From the NCBI RefSeq assembly GCF_001672755.1, contig NZ_LZKI01000099.1, forward strand, positions 1 through 38,469: a stretch of 38,469 bases of DNA, given 5' to 3'. Every line of letters begins with the position of its first letter. The stretch's first letter is position 1. Origin of the DNA: Mycobacterium colombiense (GTDB lineage: Bacteria > Actinomycetota > Actinomycetes > Mycobacteriales > Mycobacteriaceae). Both the position numbers and the translations under genes were made by a program. Shown piece by piece: positions 23,620-32,524 of this stretch. A model generated the notes under the pieces. That model was not told where the DNA came from, made no database searches, and worked only from the letters and a program-made list of their open reading frames with translations.

Positions 23620-23964
23620 ATGGCGGCACGCAGGCTATATGGCCGGTTCATGGGCGCGGCGCTGGCGAGCGGCCCGCTTCTGCTCGCCGGGGTCGTCTGT
23701 GCCGGCCCGGCGCGGGCCGACCAGGCCGCCTTCCTCAACGACCTGCACGGCGCCGGGATCCATGCCGTCAACGGCGGCGACCCGGAACTGTTGCAGATGG
23801 GCGCGGACCTCTGCCAACAGCTTTCATGGGGCGCTTCACCGCAACAGCTGGAGGGTTTGGCGCTGCAACGCTCGGACGCCGACCAGGGCACCGGCGGGAT
23901 CAATGGCCGGCAGGCCGCGGACGTGGTGATCTTCGCGCTGCGCGATTTGTGCCCCAGCGCCTGA
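23620..23964 (+). CDS. DUF732 secreted protein, copy 2 (114 aa)
   Basis: ATG 23620 has AAGGAG eight bases upstream; the longer frame to 23545 is rejected. It is strongly similar to the preceding gene along its whole length: FLNDLHGAGIHAVNGGD, LCQQLSWGA, LEGLALQRSDADQGTGGI and a C-terminal DLCPSA. A signal peptide ends near ARADQ. The two copies form a tandem duplication that has diverged mainly in the signal peptide and linker. The 192-base gap may hold a separate promoter, since the signal is AT-richer around 23,520-23,580. Confidence 0.88.
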   Translation: MAARRLYGRFMGAALASGPLLLAGVVCAGPARADQAAFLNDLHGAGIHAVNGGDPELLQMGADLCQQLSWGASPQQLEGLALQRSDADQGTGGINGRQAADVVIFALRDLCPSA

Positions 23965-24013
23965 CGGCGGATTAACCTCCGCACTGCGCGGTCCGCGCTA
24001 AGGTGACACTCGA

Positions 24014-25411
24014 GTGAAGCTGAACGCACGGAACCTGGCCGGCCTCGAGATCCCGGTCCCAACGTATGACCGCGGCCAAATCGGCATCGGCATAGCGCAT
24101 TTCGGTGTCGGTGGTTTCCACCGTTCCCACCAGGCCATGTACATCGACCGGCTGCTCAGCGACGGGCTCGCCCGCGACTTCGGAATCTGCGGAATCGGTG
24201 TGCTGCCGAACGATGAGCGCATGCGCGACGCGCTGCGCGGCCAGGACCACCTGTACACGCTGATCCTCGAACACCCCGACGGCACCCGGCAACCGCGAGT
24301 CATCGGCTCCATCGTCGACTACCGTTATGCGCCCGACGATCCCGAATCCGTGATCGAGCTGCTGGCCGATCCGGCCACCCGGATCATCTCGCTCACCATC
24401 ACCGAGGGCGGGTATCAGCCACCGCTGAGCGCGGTGTTCGGGTTGGTGGCCGAGGCGTGCAGCCGGCGGCGCGAGCGCAACCTGCCCTCCCCCACGATCG
24501 TCTCCTGCGACAACATCGCCGGGAACGGAGACGTGGCACGACGCGTCTTCACGACGTACGCCGAGCGAATCAATCCCGAACTCGCGCAATGGATGCGCGA
24601 GAGGACCACCTTCCCCAATTCGATGGTTGACCGGATCACTCCGGTGACCACACCCGACGTGCTGACGCGGCTGGACGCCGAATTCGGGGTGGCCGACGCC
24701 TGGCCCGTGATCGCGGAACCCTTCGCCATGTGGGTCATCGAGGACGACTTCGCCGACGGGCGGCCACCGCTGGACCAGGCCGGGGTGCAACTCGTCGACG
24801 ACGTGGCGCCCTACGAGGCGATGAAGTTGCGGTTGCTCAACGCCGGGCATCAGGGCCTGTGCTACTTCGCCTACCTCTGCGGCTACCGGCTGGTGCACGA
24901 CGCCGCCCAAGATCCGTTGATCGCCGAATTCCTTGCCCGCTATATGGATTCGGAGGCCACACCGACGCTGGAGCGCGTCCCGGGGCTGGACGAATTCCGG
25001 GGCGGGCTGCTGCCGCGGTTCGCCAACGCCTACATCCGCGACACCGTGGCCAGGCTGTGCGCCGAATCCTCGGACCGCATCCCTAAGTGGTTGTTGCCCG
25101 TGGTGCGCGACAACCTGCGCTCCGGTGGCCCGGTGCGACTGTCCGCGGCGATCGTCGCGAGCTGGGCACGCTACGCCGAGGCCGTCGACGAAGAGGGCCA
25201 ACCGATCGACGTGGTGGACCGGCTCGCCGACACCCTGGTCCCGATCGCCCGCTCGCAACGCGACGACCCTGCCGCGTTCCTGGCCAACCGTTCCGTATTC
25301 GGCGACCTCGTCGACCACGAGCGCTTCCGCGAGGCCTACCTGTGGGCGCTGGACTCGCTGCACCGAAACGGCGCGCGCGCCACGCTGCGGGCGCTGCTCG
25401 GGGCCGACTGA
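24014..25411 (+). CDS. Polyol dehydrogenase, mannitol 2-dehydrogenase/fructuronate reductase family
   Basis: Oxidises a sugar alcohol to a ketose with NAD(P). The 465 residues start at GTG 24014, with a TAAGGT -10-like box nine bases upstream, suggesting a nearly leaderless mRNA. The N-terminal Rossmann domain carries [18 protein letters not shown]. The C-terminal helical domain carries the family catalytic signature K-x4-N-x2-H in [10 protein letters not shown] (Lys near 270). The xylulokinase gene follows after two bases, so the pathway is probably polyol to ketose to ketose phosphate; D-arabitol to D-xylulose is the best fit, mannitol to fructose is possible. The substrate is inferred only from context. 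Confidence 0.9.
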   Translation: MKLNARNLAGLEIPVPTYDRGQIGIGIAHFGVGGFHRSHQAMYIDRLLSDGLARDFGICGIGVLPNDERMRDALRGQDHLYTLILEHPDGTRQPRVIGSIVDYRYAPDDPESVIELLADPATRIISLTITEGGYQPPLSAVFGLVAEACSRRRERNLPSPTIVSCDNIAGNGDVARRVFTTYAERINPELAQWMRERTTFPNSMVDRITPVTTPDVLTRLDAEFGVADAWPVIAEPFAMWVIEDDFADGRPPLDQAGVQLVDDVAPYEAMKLRLLNAGHQGLCYFAYLCGYRLVHDAAQDPLIAEFLARYMDSEATPTLERVPGLDEFRGGLLPRFANAYIRDTVARLCAESSDRIPKWLLPVVRDNLRSGGPVRLSAAIVASWARYAEAVDEEGQPIDVVDRLADTLVPIARSQRDDPAAFLANRSVFGDLVDHERFREAYLWALDSLHRNGARATLRALLGAD

Positions 25412-25413
25412 CG

Positions 25414-26856
25414 ATGACACTGGTCGCCGGCATCGATTCGTCGACGCAGTCGTGCAAGGTGCTGGTGTGCGATGCCGCCACCGGCAGGGTGGTCCGCGAG
25501 GGACACGCCGGTCACCCGGCCGGCACCGAAATCGACCCGGCGGCATGGGAAACCGCCGCTCGAGAAGCGATCGCGAAGGCGGGCGGGCTGGACGGCGTCG
25601 ACGCGATCGCCGTCGGCGCACAGCAGCACGGGATGGTGTGCCTGGACGGAGCCGGACGGATGGTGCGCCCCGCGCTGTTGTGGAACGACGTGCGATCGGC
25701 CGACGCCGCCCGCGCACTCGTCGACGAGCTGGGTGGCGCGCGGGCCTGGGCCCGGGCCGTCGGCGTGGTGCCGCTGGCCGCGATCACGGTGGCGAAATTA
25801 CGATGGCTGGCCGACCATGAGCCACGGCAGGCCGATCGCACCGCGGCCGTCGGCCTGCCGCACGATTGGCTGACGTGGCGGCTGCGCGGCGAGACGGACA
25901 TCGCGGCGCTGACCACCGATCGCAGCGACGCAAGCGGCACCGGCTACTACGACGCCGCGACGGGCGCCTACCGTGTCGATCTGCTGGAGCTGGCGCTGCG
26001 CGGTCGTCGTCCTCAGCTGCCGACCGTGCTGGACCCGTCGGGCTGGACCGCTTGCGGCGCAACGGTATTCGGTGCGGGGCTTGGGGACAACGCCGCCGCG
26101 GCGCTGGGTCTGGGCGCCGAGGAGGGCGACGTGATCGTCTCGATCGGGACCTCGGGGGTGGTGGCCGCCGTCACCGCGGATCCGGTCCGCGATGACGCGG
26201 GATTCGTCGCCGGACTCGCGGACGGCACTGGCCGCTATCTCCCGCTGGTGTGCACCCTCAACGGTGCGAGGGTGCTGGAGGCCGCCGCCGCGATGCTGCA
26301 AGTCGACCAGGACGAGCTGTCCCGACTCGCGCTGTCGGCGCCGCCGGGCAGCGCGGGCCTGGTGCTGGTCCCCTACCTGGAGGGTGAACGAACTCCCAAC
26401 CGGCCCAACGCAACCGGTGCACTGCACGGCCTGCGCGTCGCCAATGCGACGCCGGCCAACCTGGCCCGCGCCGCCGTGGAGGGATTGCTGTGCTCGCTCG
26501 CCGACGGCGTCGCCCACCTGGCCGGGCACGGCGTGGTTGCGCGGCGCATCCTGCTGGTCGGCGGCGGCGCGCAATCCCGGGCGCTGCGCGCGATCGCGCC
26601 CACGGTGTTCGGCATGCCGGTGCTGGCGCCCACGCCGGCGCAGTACGTCGCACTGGGCGCGGCCCGGCAGGCGGCGTGGGCGTTGAGCGGCTCGCCCCGA
26701 CCGCCCGCGTGGAATCCGCCGCCCACAGACGAATACACCGCCGACCCCGCGCCCGAGGTGCCGGCGCACTACGCGCGGGTGCGCGACCTCACCGAGGGGG
26801 TCACTGGCCTTCGGGAAGCGGACGAAACACCGAGAGGACCCGGTATTTCGCGCTGA
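25414..26856 (+). CDS. xylB: Xylulokinase (FGGY family)
   Basis: Phosphorylates D-xylulose to xylulose 5-phosphate for the pentose phosphate pathway. The 480 residues have the FGGY-kinase fold: an N-terminal phosphate-binding strand [14 protein letters not shown], the substrate segment [10 protein letters not shown], the catalytic Asp in [13 protein letters not shown] and the C-terminal ATP motif [13 protein letters not shown]. It starts two bases after the polyol dehydrogenase stop and is translated with it. The last 56 bases overlap the end of the convergent lipid kinase gene. The final 20 residues are poorly conserved in composition, so the frame may simply run on past a lost stop. Confidence 0.88.
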   Translation: MTLVAGIDSSTQSCKVLVCDAATGRVVREGHAGHPAGTEIDPAAWETAAREAIAKAGGLDGVDAIAVGAQQHGMVCLDGAGRMVRPALLWNDVRSADAARALVDELGGARAWARAVGVVPLAAITVAKLRWLADHEPRQADRTAAVGLPHDWLTWRLRGETDIAALTTDRSDASGTGYYDAATGAYRVDLLELALRGRRPQLPTVLDPSGWTACGATVFGAGLGDNAAAALGLGAEEGDVIVSIGTSGVVAAVTADPVRDDAGFVAGLADGTGRYLPLVCTLNGARVLEAAAAMLQVDQDELSRLALSAPPGSAGLVLVPYLEGERTPNRPNATGALHGLRVANATPANLARAAVEGLLCSLADGVAHLAGHGVVARRILLVGGGAQSRALRAIAPTVFGMPVLAPTPAQYVALGAARQAAWALSGSPRPPAWNPPPTDEYTADPAPEVPAHYARVRDLTEGVTGLREADETPRGPGISR

Positions 26857-28300
26857 AGCTGGCCTTGTCGTATCGGTCGCCGACCTCGCCGTCGCAGGCG
26901 ACGACCGTGGGGCCGTCGACGGTGCTGAAGCTGAATTCCGGCACCTGCAATTCGTGGTAGAGCGGGCTGCGCTCCAGCCGGCCCAGGGCCAGCGCGGTCA
27001 GGATCCTGGTCCTGGCCCAGTGGCGGCCGGTCTCGAGGATGCGCACATCGATCAGGCCGTCGTCCATCCGGGTCCTGCGCGCCGGGGCGAACCCGGTCGG
27101 CAGGTACAGCGAATTGCCCAGGAAGAACAGCGATGTCAGCAGGGTTTTGTTGTCATAGCGGATGCGCACGGGCTGTTCCGTGCGCAGCGTCCGCAGCATC
27201 GCGTAGAGACCGGCCAGCGGCTTGCCGATGCGTTTCTCCAGCTTTTCGCGTCGCCGCACAAAGGCCGGGTACGCGCCGATGCTGGCGGTGTTGAGGACCA
27301 TCTGACTTTCGTTGAGGCACACCAGATCCACACATGCCACCTGGCCGCGCCGGATCGCGTCGACCGTCTTGGCCACGGTGTCGCAGCCGATGTCCTTGGC
27401 GAAGTGGTTGAACGTCCCGGCAGGAAAGACCGCCAGGGGAAGCCCCGCGTCGATGGCCACCCCGGCGGCGGCCGCGACGGTGCCGTCACCGCCGCCCACC
27501 GCCAGCACCTCGGCGCATTCGGCCGCGGTGCGCAGCACCTGCACCGGGTCGTCGTCGGGGCCCAGTTCGCGGATGTCGACCTTCGGCAGCTCGGCGCGCA
27601 CCTCGTCGACCACCCGGGCCCCGGTGCCGCTGCCCGACTCCGGGTTGATGACCAGGACCACGCCGGCGCCGTCGGGCCGCTGCGGCGCGGCGACGCGCAG
27701 CGGTTCCGTTCGCGGACGGGCGGTTTCGACGATCGGCGGCACGAGCCGGCCGCCCAGCACGGCAAGGCCCGAGCCGATGCCGAACCCGGCGATGACGTCG
27801 CCGGGGTAGTGCGCGCCCGTCGCCACCCGCGACAGACCCACCAGCCCGGCCAGCAGCGCCAGCCCGAAGCCCAGCGGCGGGCTCTCCAGCCCCACCCCGA
27901 TGGCGAACGCGGCGGCGCTCGCGGAGTGTCCGGACGGCAGCGAGTTCGACGTCGGGCGTCGGCGGACCTGCCTGACCAAGGGCACCAGGTCGTAGCCGGG
28001 GCGCGGCCGCCGGCGGATCCGCTTGGCGACCTGGTTGGTGACCAGGCTGGTGGCGGCCAGCGTCACCAGCCCGCGGGTCGCGCCGCGCTGCGCGCTCTGC
28101 CTGCCGGTGGCGAACAACGCCGCGCCGAGGCCCACCCACAGCTTGGAGTGGTCGGCCGCCCGGGTCAGGGGCGGCATGACCGTGTCCAGTAGCGGTGTGT
28201 CCGTTTCGGCGATGGCATCGAACAGTTCCCGATCCAGCGTGCCCAGTCCGCGGGTGATCTGTTTGATGCCGCGCGCGCGTTGCCAAGGCCCCCTGTTCAT
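26801..28300 (-). CDS. PAP2 phosphatase fused to diacylglycerol/lipid kinase (499 aa)
   Basis: The N-terminal half is a membrane PAP2-type lipid phosphatase with all three motifs: K93...RP101 ([10 protein letters not shown]), LPSGH at 121-125 and SR...H...D at 157-168. A linker (about 190-212) leads to a DagK/YegS-like kinase domain with [11 protein letters not shown] and the nucleotide motif GGGDGT at 269-274. The fusion pairs removal and addition of lipid phosphate in one protein; the substrates are unknown, and phosphatidic acid/diacylglycerol or sphingoid lipids are candidates. The start lies seven bases from a TAGGGT -10 box, so the mRNA is likely leaderless. The 3' end overlaps xylB by 56 bases. 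Confidence 0.92.
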   Translation of the reverse strand: MNRGPWQRARGIKQITRGLGTLDRELFDAIAETDTPLLDTVMPPLTRAADHSKLWVGLGAALFATGRQSAQRGATRGLVTLAATSLVTNQVAKRIRRRPRPGYDLVPLVRQVRRRPTSNSLPSGHSASAAAFAIGVGLESPPLGFGLALLAGLVGLSRVATGAHYPGDVIAGFGIGSGLAVLGGRLVPPIVETARPRTEPLRVAAPQRPDGAGVVLVINPESGSGTGARVVDEVRAELPKVDIRELGPDDDPVQVLRTAAECAEVLAVGGGDGTVAAAAGVAIDAGLPLAVFPAGTFNHFAKDIGCDTVAKTVDAIRRGQVACVDLVCLNESQMVLNTASIGAYPAFVRRREKLEKRIGKPLAGLYAMLRTLRTEQPVRIRYDNKTLLTSLFFLGNSLYLPTGFAPARRTRMDDGLIDVRILETGRHWARTRILTALALGRLERSPLYHELQVPEFSFSTVDGPTVVACDGEVGDRYDKASFSAKYRVLSVFRPLPEGQ

Positions 28301-28307
28301 TCGCTAC

Positions 28308-28317
28308 ACCCTAAATT
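28308..28317. promoter_or_regulatory. Overlapping divergent -10 boxes in a 28-base gap
   Basis: On the minus strand TAGGGT (28313-28308) lies seven bases before the lipid-kinase ATG. On the plus strand TAAATT (28312-28317) lies eleven bases before the ATG at 28329. The hexamers share two bases, so RNA polymerase can probably occupy only one direction at a time. Confidence 0.5.
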
Positions 28318-28328
28318 GGTCCGAAGAC

Positions 28329-29102
28329 ATGGACGCACAGGGCTATTGCTTGAGGTGGCGGGACAACGCCGAACGCCGCGGCGTGGCCGCGCATGTCGTC
28401 GCCGAGATCGTGCGCCGACACGACGTCACCGCCGCGCGCTTCGGGGTCCTCGACAAGATGGCCGAGTTCAACGACCCGCACGGCAAATCGTTCTTCCTGA
28501 TCCCGGCCTACGCCGACGGTGCGCGGGCCCGGGCCGCGGCGTTGATGACCTACATCCTCAACGCGGGCACGGGCTACGGTAAGCCGGGCGGACGGACCAC
28601 CGACTTTCCGGTCACCCCGTACGGTGCCGCCGAGGTCGCGCGAATCGTGGCCCGCCAGAAGGCAAACCGCTGGAGCTACGCCCGCGACGTCGCCTTCGTG
28701 CACCGCAACGGGGGGCGGCTGGTCACCACCCCCAACGGCATGCTCATGGGCCTGGGCGGCAATTGGGTCCAACGGCTGTTCACCCAGCGTGGCGGCACCA
28801 CCTGGGGTGACCTCTTCATGGTCAACGCGGGCCGGGTCGGCGACCCCGGCGAGCAGCTTCGCCAGATCGTCGCCTCCGGGCGTGCCTGGTATCTCGACGC
28901 CGGCGGCACGCCCCGCCCGAGCCGCCTCGACCTGGACCGGGTGTTGCACCACGAAGAGCGCCACGCCGCGCAATGGGCAGACCGGGGCTACCTGGGCATG
29001 CTCGCGGGCTACGGCCGGGAGTTGTTCCGCGAGTTGGTCTTTGGCGTGGTGAACAGGCTCGAAGAGGACGCGGGCCTGGCCGACGGAGGCTACAGGGCGT
29101 GA
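28329..29102 (+). CDS. Conserved hypothetical protein with HEERH motif (257 aa)
   Basis: ATG 28329 is the first start after the divergent promoter; upstream in-frame sequence is antisense of the lipid kinase gene. Near residues 205-215 it reads VLHHEERHAAQWADRGY, which contains HExxH, the zinc-binding core of zincin metallopeptidases. Upstream is a globular region with VHRNGGRLVTTPNGMLMGLG and LFMVNAGRVGD, suggesting a beta-rich domain. No signal peptide is visible. The last 13 bases overlap the convergent GAP-family gene. The family is not recognised and peptidase activity is a guess from one motif. Confidence 0.78.
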   Translation: MDAQGYCLRWRDNAERRGVAAHVVAEIVRRHDVTAARFGVLDKMAEFNDPHGKSFFLIPAYADGARARAAALMTYILNAGTGYGKPGGRTTDFPVTPYGAAEVARIVARQKANRWSYARDVAFVHRNGGRLVTTPNGMLMGLGGNWVQRLFTQRGGTTWGDLFMVNAGRVGDPGEQLRQIVASGRAWYLDAGGTPRPSRLDLDRVLHHEERHAAQWADRGYLGMLAGYGRELFRELVFGVVNRLEEDAGLADGGYRA

Positions 29103-29761
29103 ATTCCGTGGTAGAGCACCATCGCGCCGATCACGACGAAGACCGCCGCGAGTAGGGCGCCGTTGTTGCGGTCCATCCAGTCCTTGAGCCGGGCCAGGGT
29201 GTCGTCGAGGCGGCTACCGGCCGCCGCGTACGCCAATATCGGGATCGCCACGCTGGAGGCGGCGATGGCCACAAAGAACGCGGCCGCCACCCAGTCACCG
29301 GCGAGGCCGAGCCCGCTGGTGCCGATGCCCAGCCCGGCGGGGACGCAGATGAGCGCCACGTCGGGGCGCACCACGGCCAGGACGGCCCCGGTGATCCCCG
29401 CCCGCGCCGGGGTGATGCTTTCGAACGAGCGCATCCAGGCCGGGGATTCGGACTTGCCGTGCCGGTTGAGCCAGCGGTAGATGCCGTACACGATCAGCGC
29501 GGCCCCCAGCACCACACGCAGCCACGACGACCACCGCGGGGGCGCCTTGTCCAGGCCGCCCAGCAGGCCGGAGGCAGCGACGGCGATTGCCGTCAGTGCG
29601 GCCAGGCTCAGCACCCAGCCGCCCAGAAACGCGAGGCTGCTCGGCCGCGGCCGCTGCGCCTGCAGCACCAACACCGCCGGGATGACGGTGAGCGGTGAGA
29701 GGGAGATGACCAGTCCAAGCGGAACGAGCCCGGTCAGCACCGTTCCCCAGCTTCCTGCCAT
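29090..29761 (-). CDS. GAP-family membrane protein, copy 1 (223 aa)
   Basis: A LysE/GAP-type membrane protein with about six helices, beginning MAGSWGTVLTGLVPLGLVIS followed by the conserved SPLTVIPAVLVL segment. Family members in mycobacteria are linked to export of glycopeptidolipid or related lipids; the cargo here is unknown. The last helix ends the protein after an amphipathic segment (LARLKDWMDRNNGAL). It is clearly paralogous to the next gene upstream and probably shares its transcript, with a 55-base gap. Confidence 0.87.
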   Translation of the reverse strand: MAGSWGTVLTGLVPLGLVISLSPLTVIPAVLVLQAQRPRPSSLAFLGGWVLSLAALTAIAVAASGLLGGLDKAPPRWSSWLRVVLGAALIVYGIYRWLNRHGKSESPAWMRSFESITPARAGITGAVLAVVRPDVALICVPAGLGIGTSGLGLAGDWVAAAFFVAIAASSVAIPILAYAAAGSRLDDTLARLKDWMDRNNGALLAAVFVVIGAMVLYHGIHAL

Positions 29762-29816
29762 GAACGGAATCCTTCCACCGCCGCGGGCGATGCGACGTCG
29801 AACGCGCCGAACCGGC

Positions 29817-30491
29817 TCAGGCCAGCGTGCGAATTCCGTTGTAGAGCACTATCAACCCGATCAGGAACAGGATGACGGCCATCATCGCGTCGTGGTTCGT
29901 CTCCATCCAGGCCTTGAGACGTTCCAGGGCGTCGTCGAGGCGGTCCCCGGCGCCGACGTAGCCCAAGATCGGGATGGCGACCGTCGACGCGGCGAGCACG
30001 ACGAAGATCGCGGCCGCGACCACCTGAGCGCCGGCGCTCAGGCTGCTGTTGCCGACGGCCAGGCCGGCGGCCGCGCACAGGATCAGCACCTCGGGCCGCA
30101 CCGGCACCAGCACTGCCCCCATCACCGCGGCGCGCACCGGCGAGAGGGTGGAGAACGAACGCATCCAGCGCGGCATGCTGCGCTGCCGGTGCCGGGTGAA
30201 CCAGTGGTAGGCGGCCAGCGCGATGAGCGCCAGGCCGAACGCGAGCCGCACCCAGGCCGCCCATTTCGGCGGGGTCGCGTGGAAGCCACTCAATAAGTCC
30301 GAGCCGCTGATAAAGGCGGCGGTGAGGGCGACCAGGCCCAGCAGCCAGCCGCCCAGAAAGGACAGACTGGCCGGGCGCGGCCGGGGCGCGTGCAGTACCA
30401 GTACGGCGGGGATGACCGTGATCGGTGACAGCGCGATGACCGCCGCCAACGCGATGAGTTTGCTCAGTACCGAGGCCCAACTTGCGTCCAC
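29817..30491 (-). CDS. GAP-family membrane protein, copy 2 (224 aa)
   Basis: The same architecture as copy 1: an ALSPITVIPAVLVLHAPRPR segment, about six helices and a C-terminal LERLKAWMETNHDAMM segment before the last helix. The GTG start at 30491 (VDASWASVL) is preferred to the in-frame TTG at 30500 because it aligns with the MAGSWGTVL start of copy 1. The pair arose by tandem duplication and may form a heteromeric transporter. The substrate is unknown. Confidence 0.85.
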   Translation of the reverse strand: MDASWASVLSKLIALAAVIALSPITVIPAVLVLHAPRPRPASLSFLGGWLLGLVALTAAFISGSDLLSGFHATPPKWAAWVRLAFGLALIALAAYHWFTRHRQRSMPRWMRSFSTLSPVRAAVMGAVLVPVRPEVLILCAAAGLAVGNSSLSAGAQVVAAAIFVVLAASTVAIPILGYVGAGDRLDDALERLKAWMETNHDAMMAVILFLIGLIVLYNGIRTLA

Positions 30492-30544
30492 GGGCAGCAA
30501 TCATCGCATTGGCGTGGCGCTCATGCAGCGGTTGACCGCACGGG

Positions 30545-30850
30545 TCAGCCTTTGCGGCGCAGGGTCCACGCGGGCACCCAGTGCGTCACGGTCCTGCGCT
30601 TGGAGCCATACGCGACGGGATAGGTCACCAGCCCCCACCAGTCGCCCTGCTCGCACAGGGCCCAGCAGCTCAGCCAGCCCTCGACGACCTTGTGCAGTTG
30701 CAGACCGTTGGGCTGATACCGCCCCGCGCGGTGCGGCTCGCGTGGGAAGAGCACAGTCAGGTCGACCAGCACGGCGACCGCCGGACGCACCACCCGAAAC
30801 GGGCTGCGGACCGGCTGGCCGTTGTACCCGATCGACGCGAGCGGACCCAT
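30545..30850 (-). CDS. Conserved hypothetical protein (101 aa)
   Basis: A soluble, Trp-rich protein with a beta-strand pattern (WLSCWALCEQGDWWGLVTYPVAYG). The ATG at 30850 sits six bases from a perfect TATGAT -10 box and has no Shine-Dalgarno, so a leaderless mRNA is likely. It lies upstream of the GAP pair on the same strand with a 53-base gap and may belong to that operon. I do not recognise a characterised homologue. Confidence 0.75.
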   Translation of the reverse strand: MGPLASIGYNGQPVRSPFRVVRPAVAVLVDLTVLFPREPHRAGRYQPNGLQLHKVVEGWLSCWALCEQGDWWGLVTYPVAYGSKRRTVTHWVPAWTLRRKG

Positions 30851-30856
30851 TGATCG

Positions 30857-30862
30857 ATCATA
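30857..30862 (-). promoter_or_regulatory. -10 box TATGAT, leaderless promoter
   Basis: Read on the minus strand, TATGAT is followed by six bases (CGATCA) and the ATG at 30850. The match to the mycobacterial -10 consensus is very good; the -35 region is poor. It may drive the 101-residue gene and the GAP pair. Confidence 0.65.
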
Positions 30863-30961
30863 CGTTCGAATATGCCGCGGGTTGAGCCCCCTGAGCGGCC
30901 CGGTTCGCTTCTGGCAACATAGCGGTGTGTTCAGCCAAACCGCGACGTCCCGGGCGGTTCG

Positions 30962-32524
30962 GTGAGCATCGGAACCACCGAGGCAGCACGGCGTCGCCGC
31001 GGCGTGCTGAACGGTCGCCGGCCGGCGGTACCGGCCGCGCTGGACCCGGTGATCGTCGCGATCGTGGCCGCCGCGGTGAGCATGGCCGGCGCCGCCCGGC
31101 CCTCCTTCTGGTACGACGAGGCCGCGACCATCTCGGCCGCCTACAGCCGCTCACTGGCCCAGATGTGGCACATGCTGGGCAACGTGGACGCCGTCCACGG
31201 CTTGTATTACCTGCTCATGCACGGCTGGTTTCAGGTTTTCCCGCCCACCGAGTTCTGGTCGCGCGCGCCCAGCGCCCTGGCGGTGGGGGGCGCCGCCGCC
31301 GGTGTCGTCGTGCTGGGCAGGCAGTTCTCGCCCCGCACCGTCGCGGTGGCCTCCGGAGCGTTCTGCGCGATCCTGCCGCGAACCACGTGGGCGGGCATCG
31401 AGGCCCGGCCCTATGCCATGTCGATGATGGCAGCCGTGTGGCTGACCGTCCTGCTGGTCTATGCCGCGCGCCGGGACACCGGTTGGCTGTGGCTGTCCTA
31501 TGCCGTCGCGCTGTCCTGCTCGATCGTGCTGGACGCCTACCTGGCGCTCCTGCTCGCGGCGTACGCACTGTTCATCTGCGTCTTCCACCGGAGCCGAACG
31601 GCGTTGCTGGGCTTCGTGATTGCGTCGGCCGTGGCCGTCGGCGCGCTGATGCCGTTTTTGATGACGGTAGCCGGGCAGGCGCACCAGATCAGTTGGGTCG
31701 CACCCATCGGTCACCGCACCATCGAAGACGTGCTGATGCAGCAGTATTTCGAACGATGCCCGCCGTTCGCCGTGCTGGCGGCGTTGCTGATCGGTGCGGC
31801 AATCGTGTTGTGGCTCAGTGGGTCCGCGCGTCTGGCGGATTCGCAGCGCCAGCTGCTGGTGCTCGCGACGGGGTGGCTGGCGGCGCCGACGGCCGCGATC
31901 GTGACGTATTCGGCGCTGGTTCATCCGATCTACACGCCGCGCTACCTGTGCTTCACCGCGCCGGCCCTGGCGCTGATCCTGGGTGTCTGCGGCGGCGCGG
32001 TGGCCGCCAAACCGTGGGTGACGACGGCGATCGTCGGCCTTTTCACTGTGGCTGCGGCGCCCAATTACGTTCGGGTGCAACGCAACCCGTACGCCAAGTA
32101 CGGCATGGACTACAGTCAGGTCGCCGACCTGATCACAGCGAAGGCCGCGCCGGGCGATTGCCTGCTGGTGAACGACACGGTGACCTTCATGCCGGCGCCC
32201 ATGCGCCCACTGCTGGCGGCGCGCCCGGATGCCTATCGCAAGCTGATCGATCTCACGCTGTGGCAGAAGGCGACCGACCGCAACGACGTGTTCGACACCA
32301 ATCTCATCCCCGAGGTGGTGGCCCGGCCGCTGAGCCAGTGCGGCGTCGTCTGGATCATCACTCAGGCAGACCCGTCCCAGCCGGCGCACGAGCAGGGTCC
32401 GGCGCTGCCGCCCGGCCCGGTCTATTGGGCGAGCACCGCCTTCGCGGTGCCGCACGACCTGGGCTTCCGACTGGTGGAGCGCTGGCAGTTCAACCTGGTC
32501 CAAGTGCTCAAAGCGGAGCGATAG
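30962..32524 (+). CDS. Multi-spanning glycosyltransferase, GT-C/GT39-like (520 aa)
   Basis: About ten membrane helices with a periplasmic loop carrying WYDEAATISAAYSRS, the acidic motif expected of polyprenyl-phosphate-sugar-dependent mannosyl- or arabinosyltransferases. A soluble C-terminal domain (about 400-520) follows. It probably transfers a sugar from a decaprenyl carrier to cell-envelope glycolipid or glycan; the donor and acceptor cannot be named. The start is GTG 30962 without a clear Shine-Dalgarno. The stop abuts the convergent GH16 stop with no spacer. Confidence 0.85.
   Translation: MSIGTTEAARRRRGVLNGRRPAVPAALDPVIVAIVAAAVSMAGAARPSFWYDEAATISAAYSRSLAQMWHMLGNVDAVHGLYYLLMHGWFQVFPPTEFWSRAPSALAVGGAAAGVVVLGRQFSPRTVAVASGAFCAILPRTTWAGIEARPYAMSMMAAVWLTVLLVYAARRDTGWLWLSYAVALSCSIVLDAYLALLLAAYALFICVFHRSRTALLGFVIASAVAVGALMPFLMTVAGQAHQISWVAPIGHRTIEDVLMQQYFERCPPFAVLAALLIGAAIVLWLSGSARLADSQRQLLVLATGWLAAPTAAIVTYSALVHPIYTPRYLCFTAPALALILGVCGGAVAAKPWVTTAIVGLFTVAAAPNYVRVQRNPYAKYGMDYSQVADLITAKAAPGDCLLVNDTVTFMPAPMRPLLAARPDAYRKLIDLTLWQKATDRNDVFDTNLIPEVVARPLSQCGVVWIITQADPSQPAHEQGPALPPGPVYWASTAFAVPHDLGFRLVERWQFNLVQVLKAER

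Noticed and set aside
26954..28192. 412-residue plus-strand ORF
   Set aside because: Antisense shadow of the PAP2-lipid kinase gene with low-complexity Arg/His/Gln composition.
31151..32503. 450-residue minus-strand ORF
   Set aside because: Antisense shadow of the glycosyltransferase; no motif and unnatural composition.
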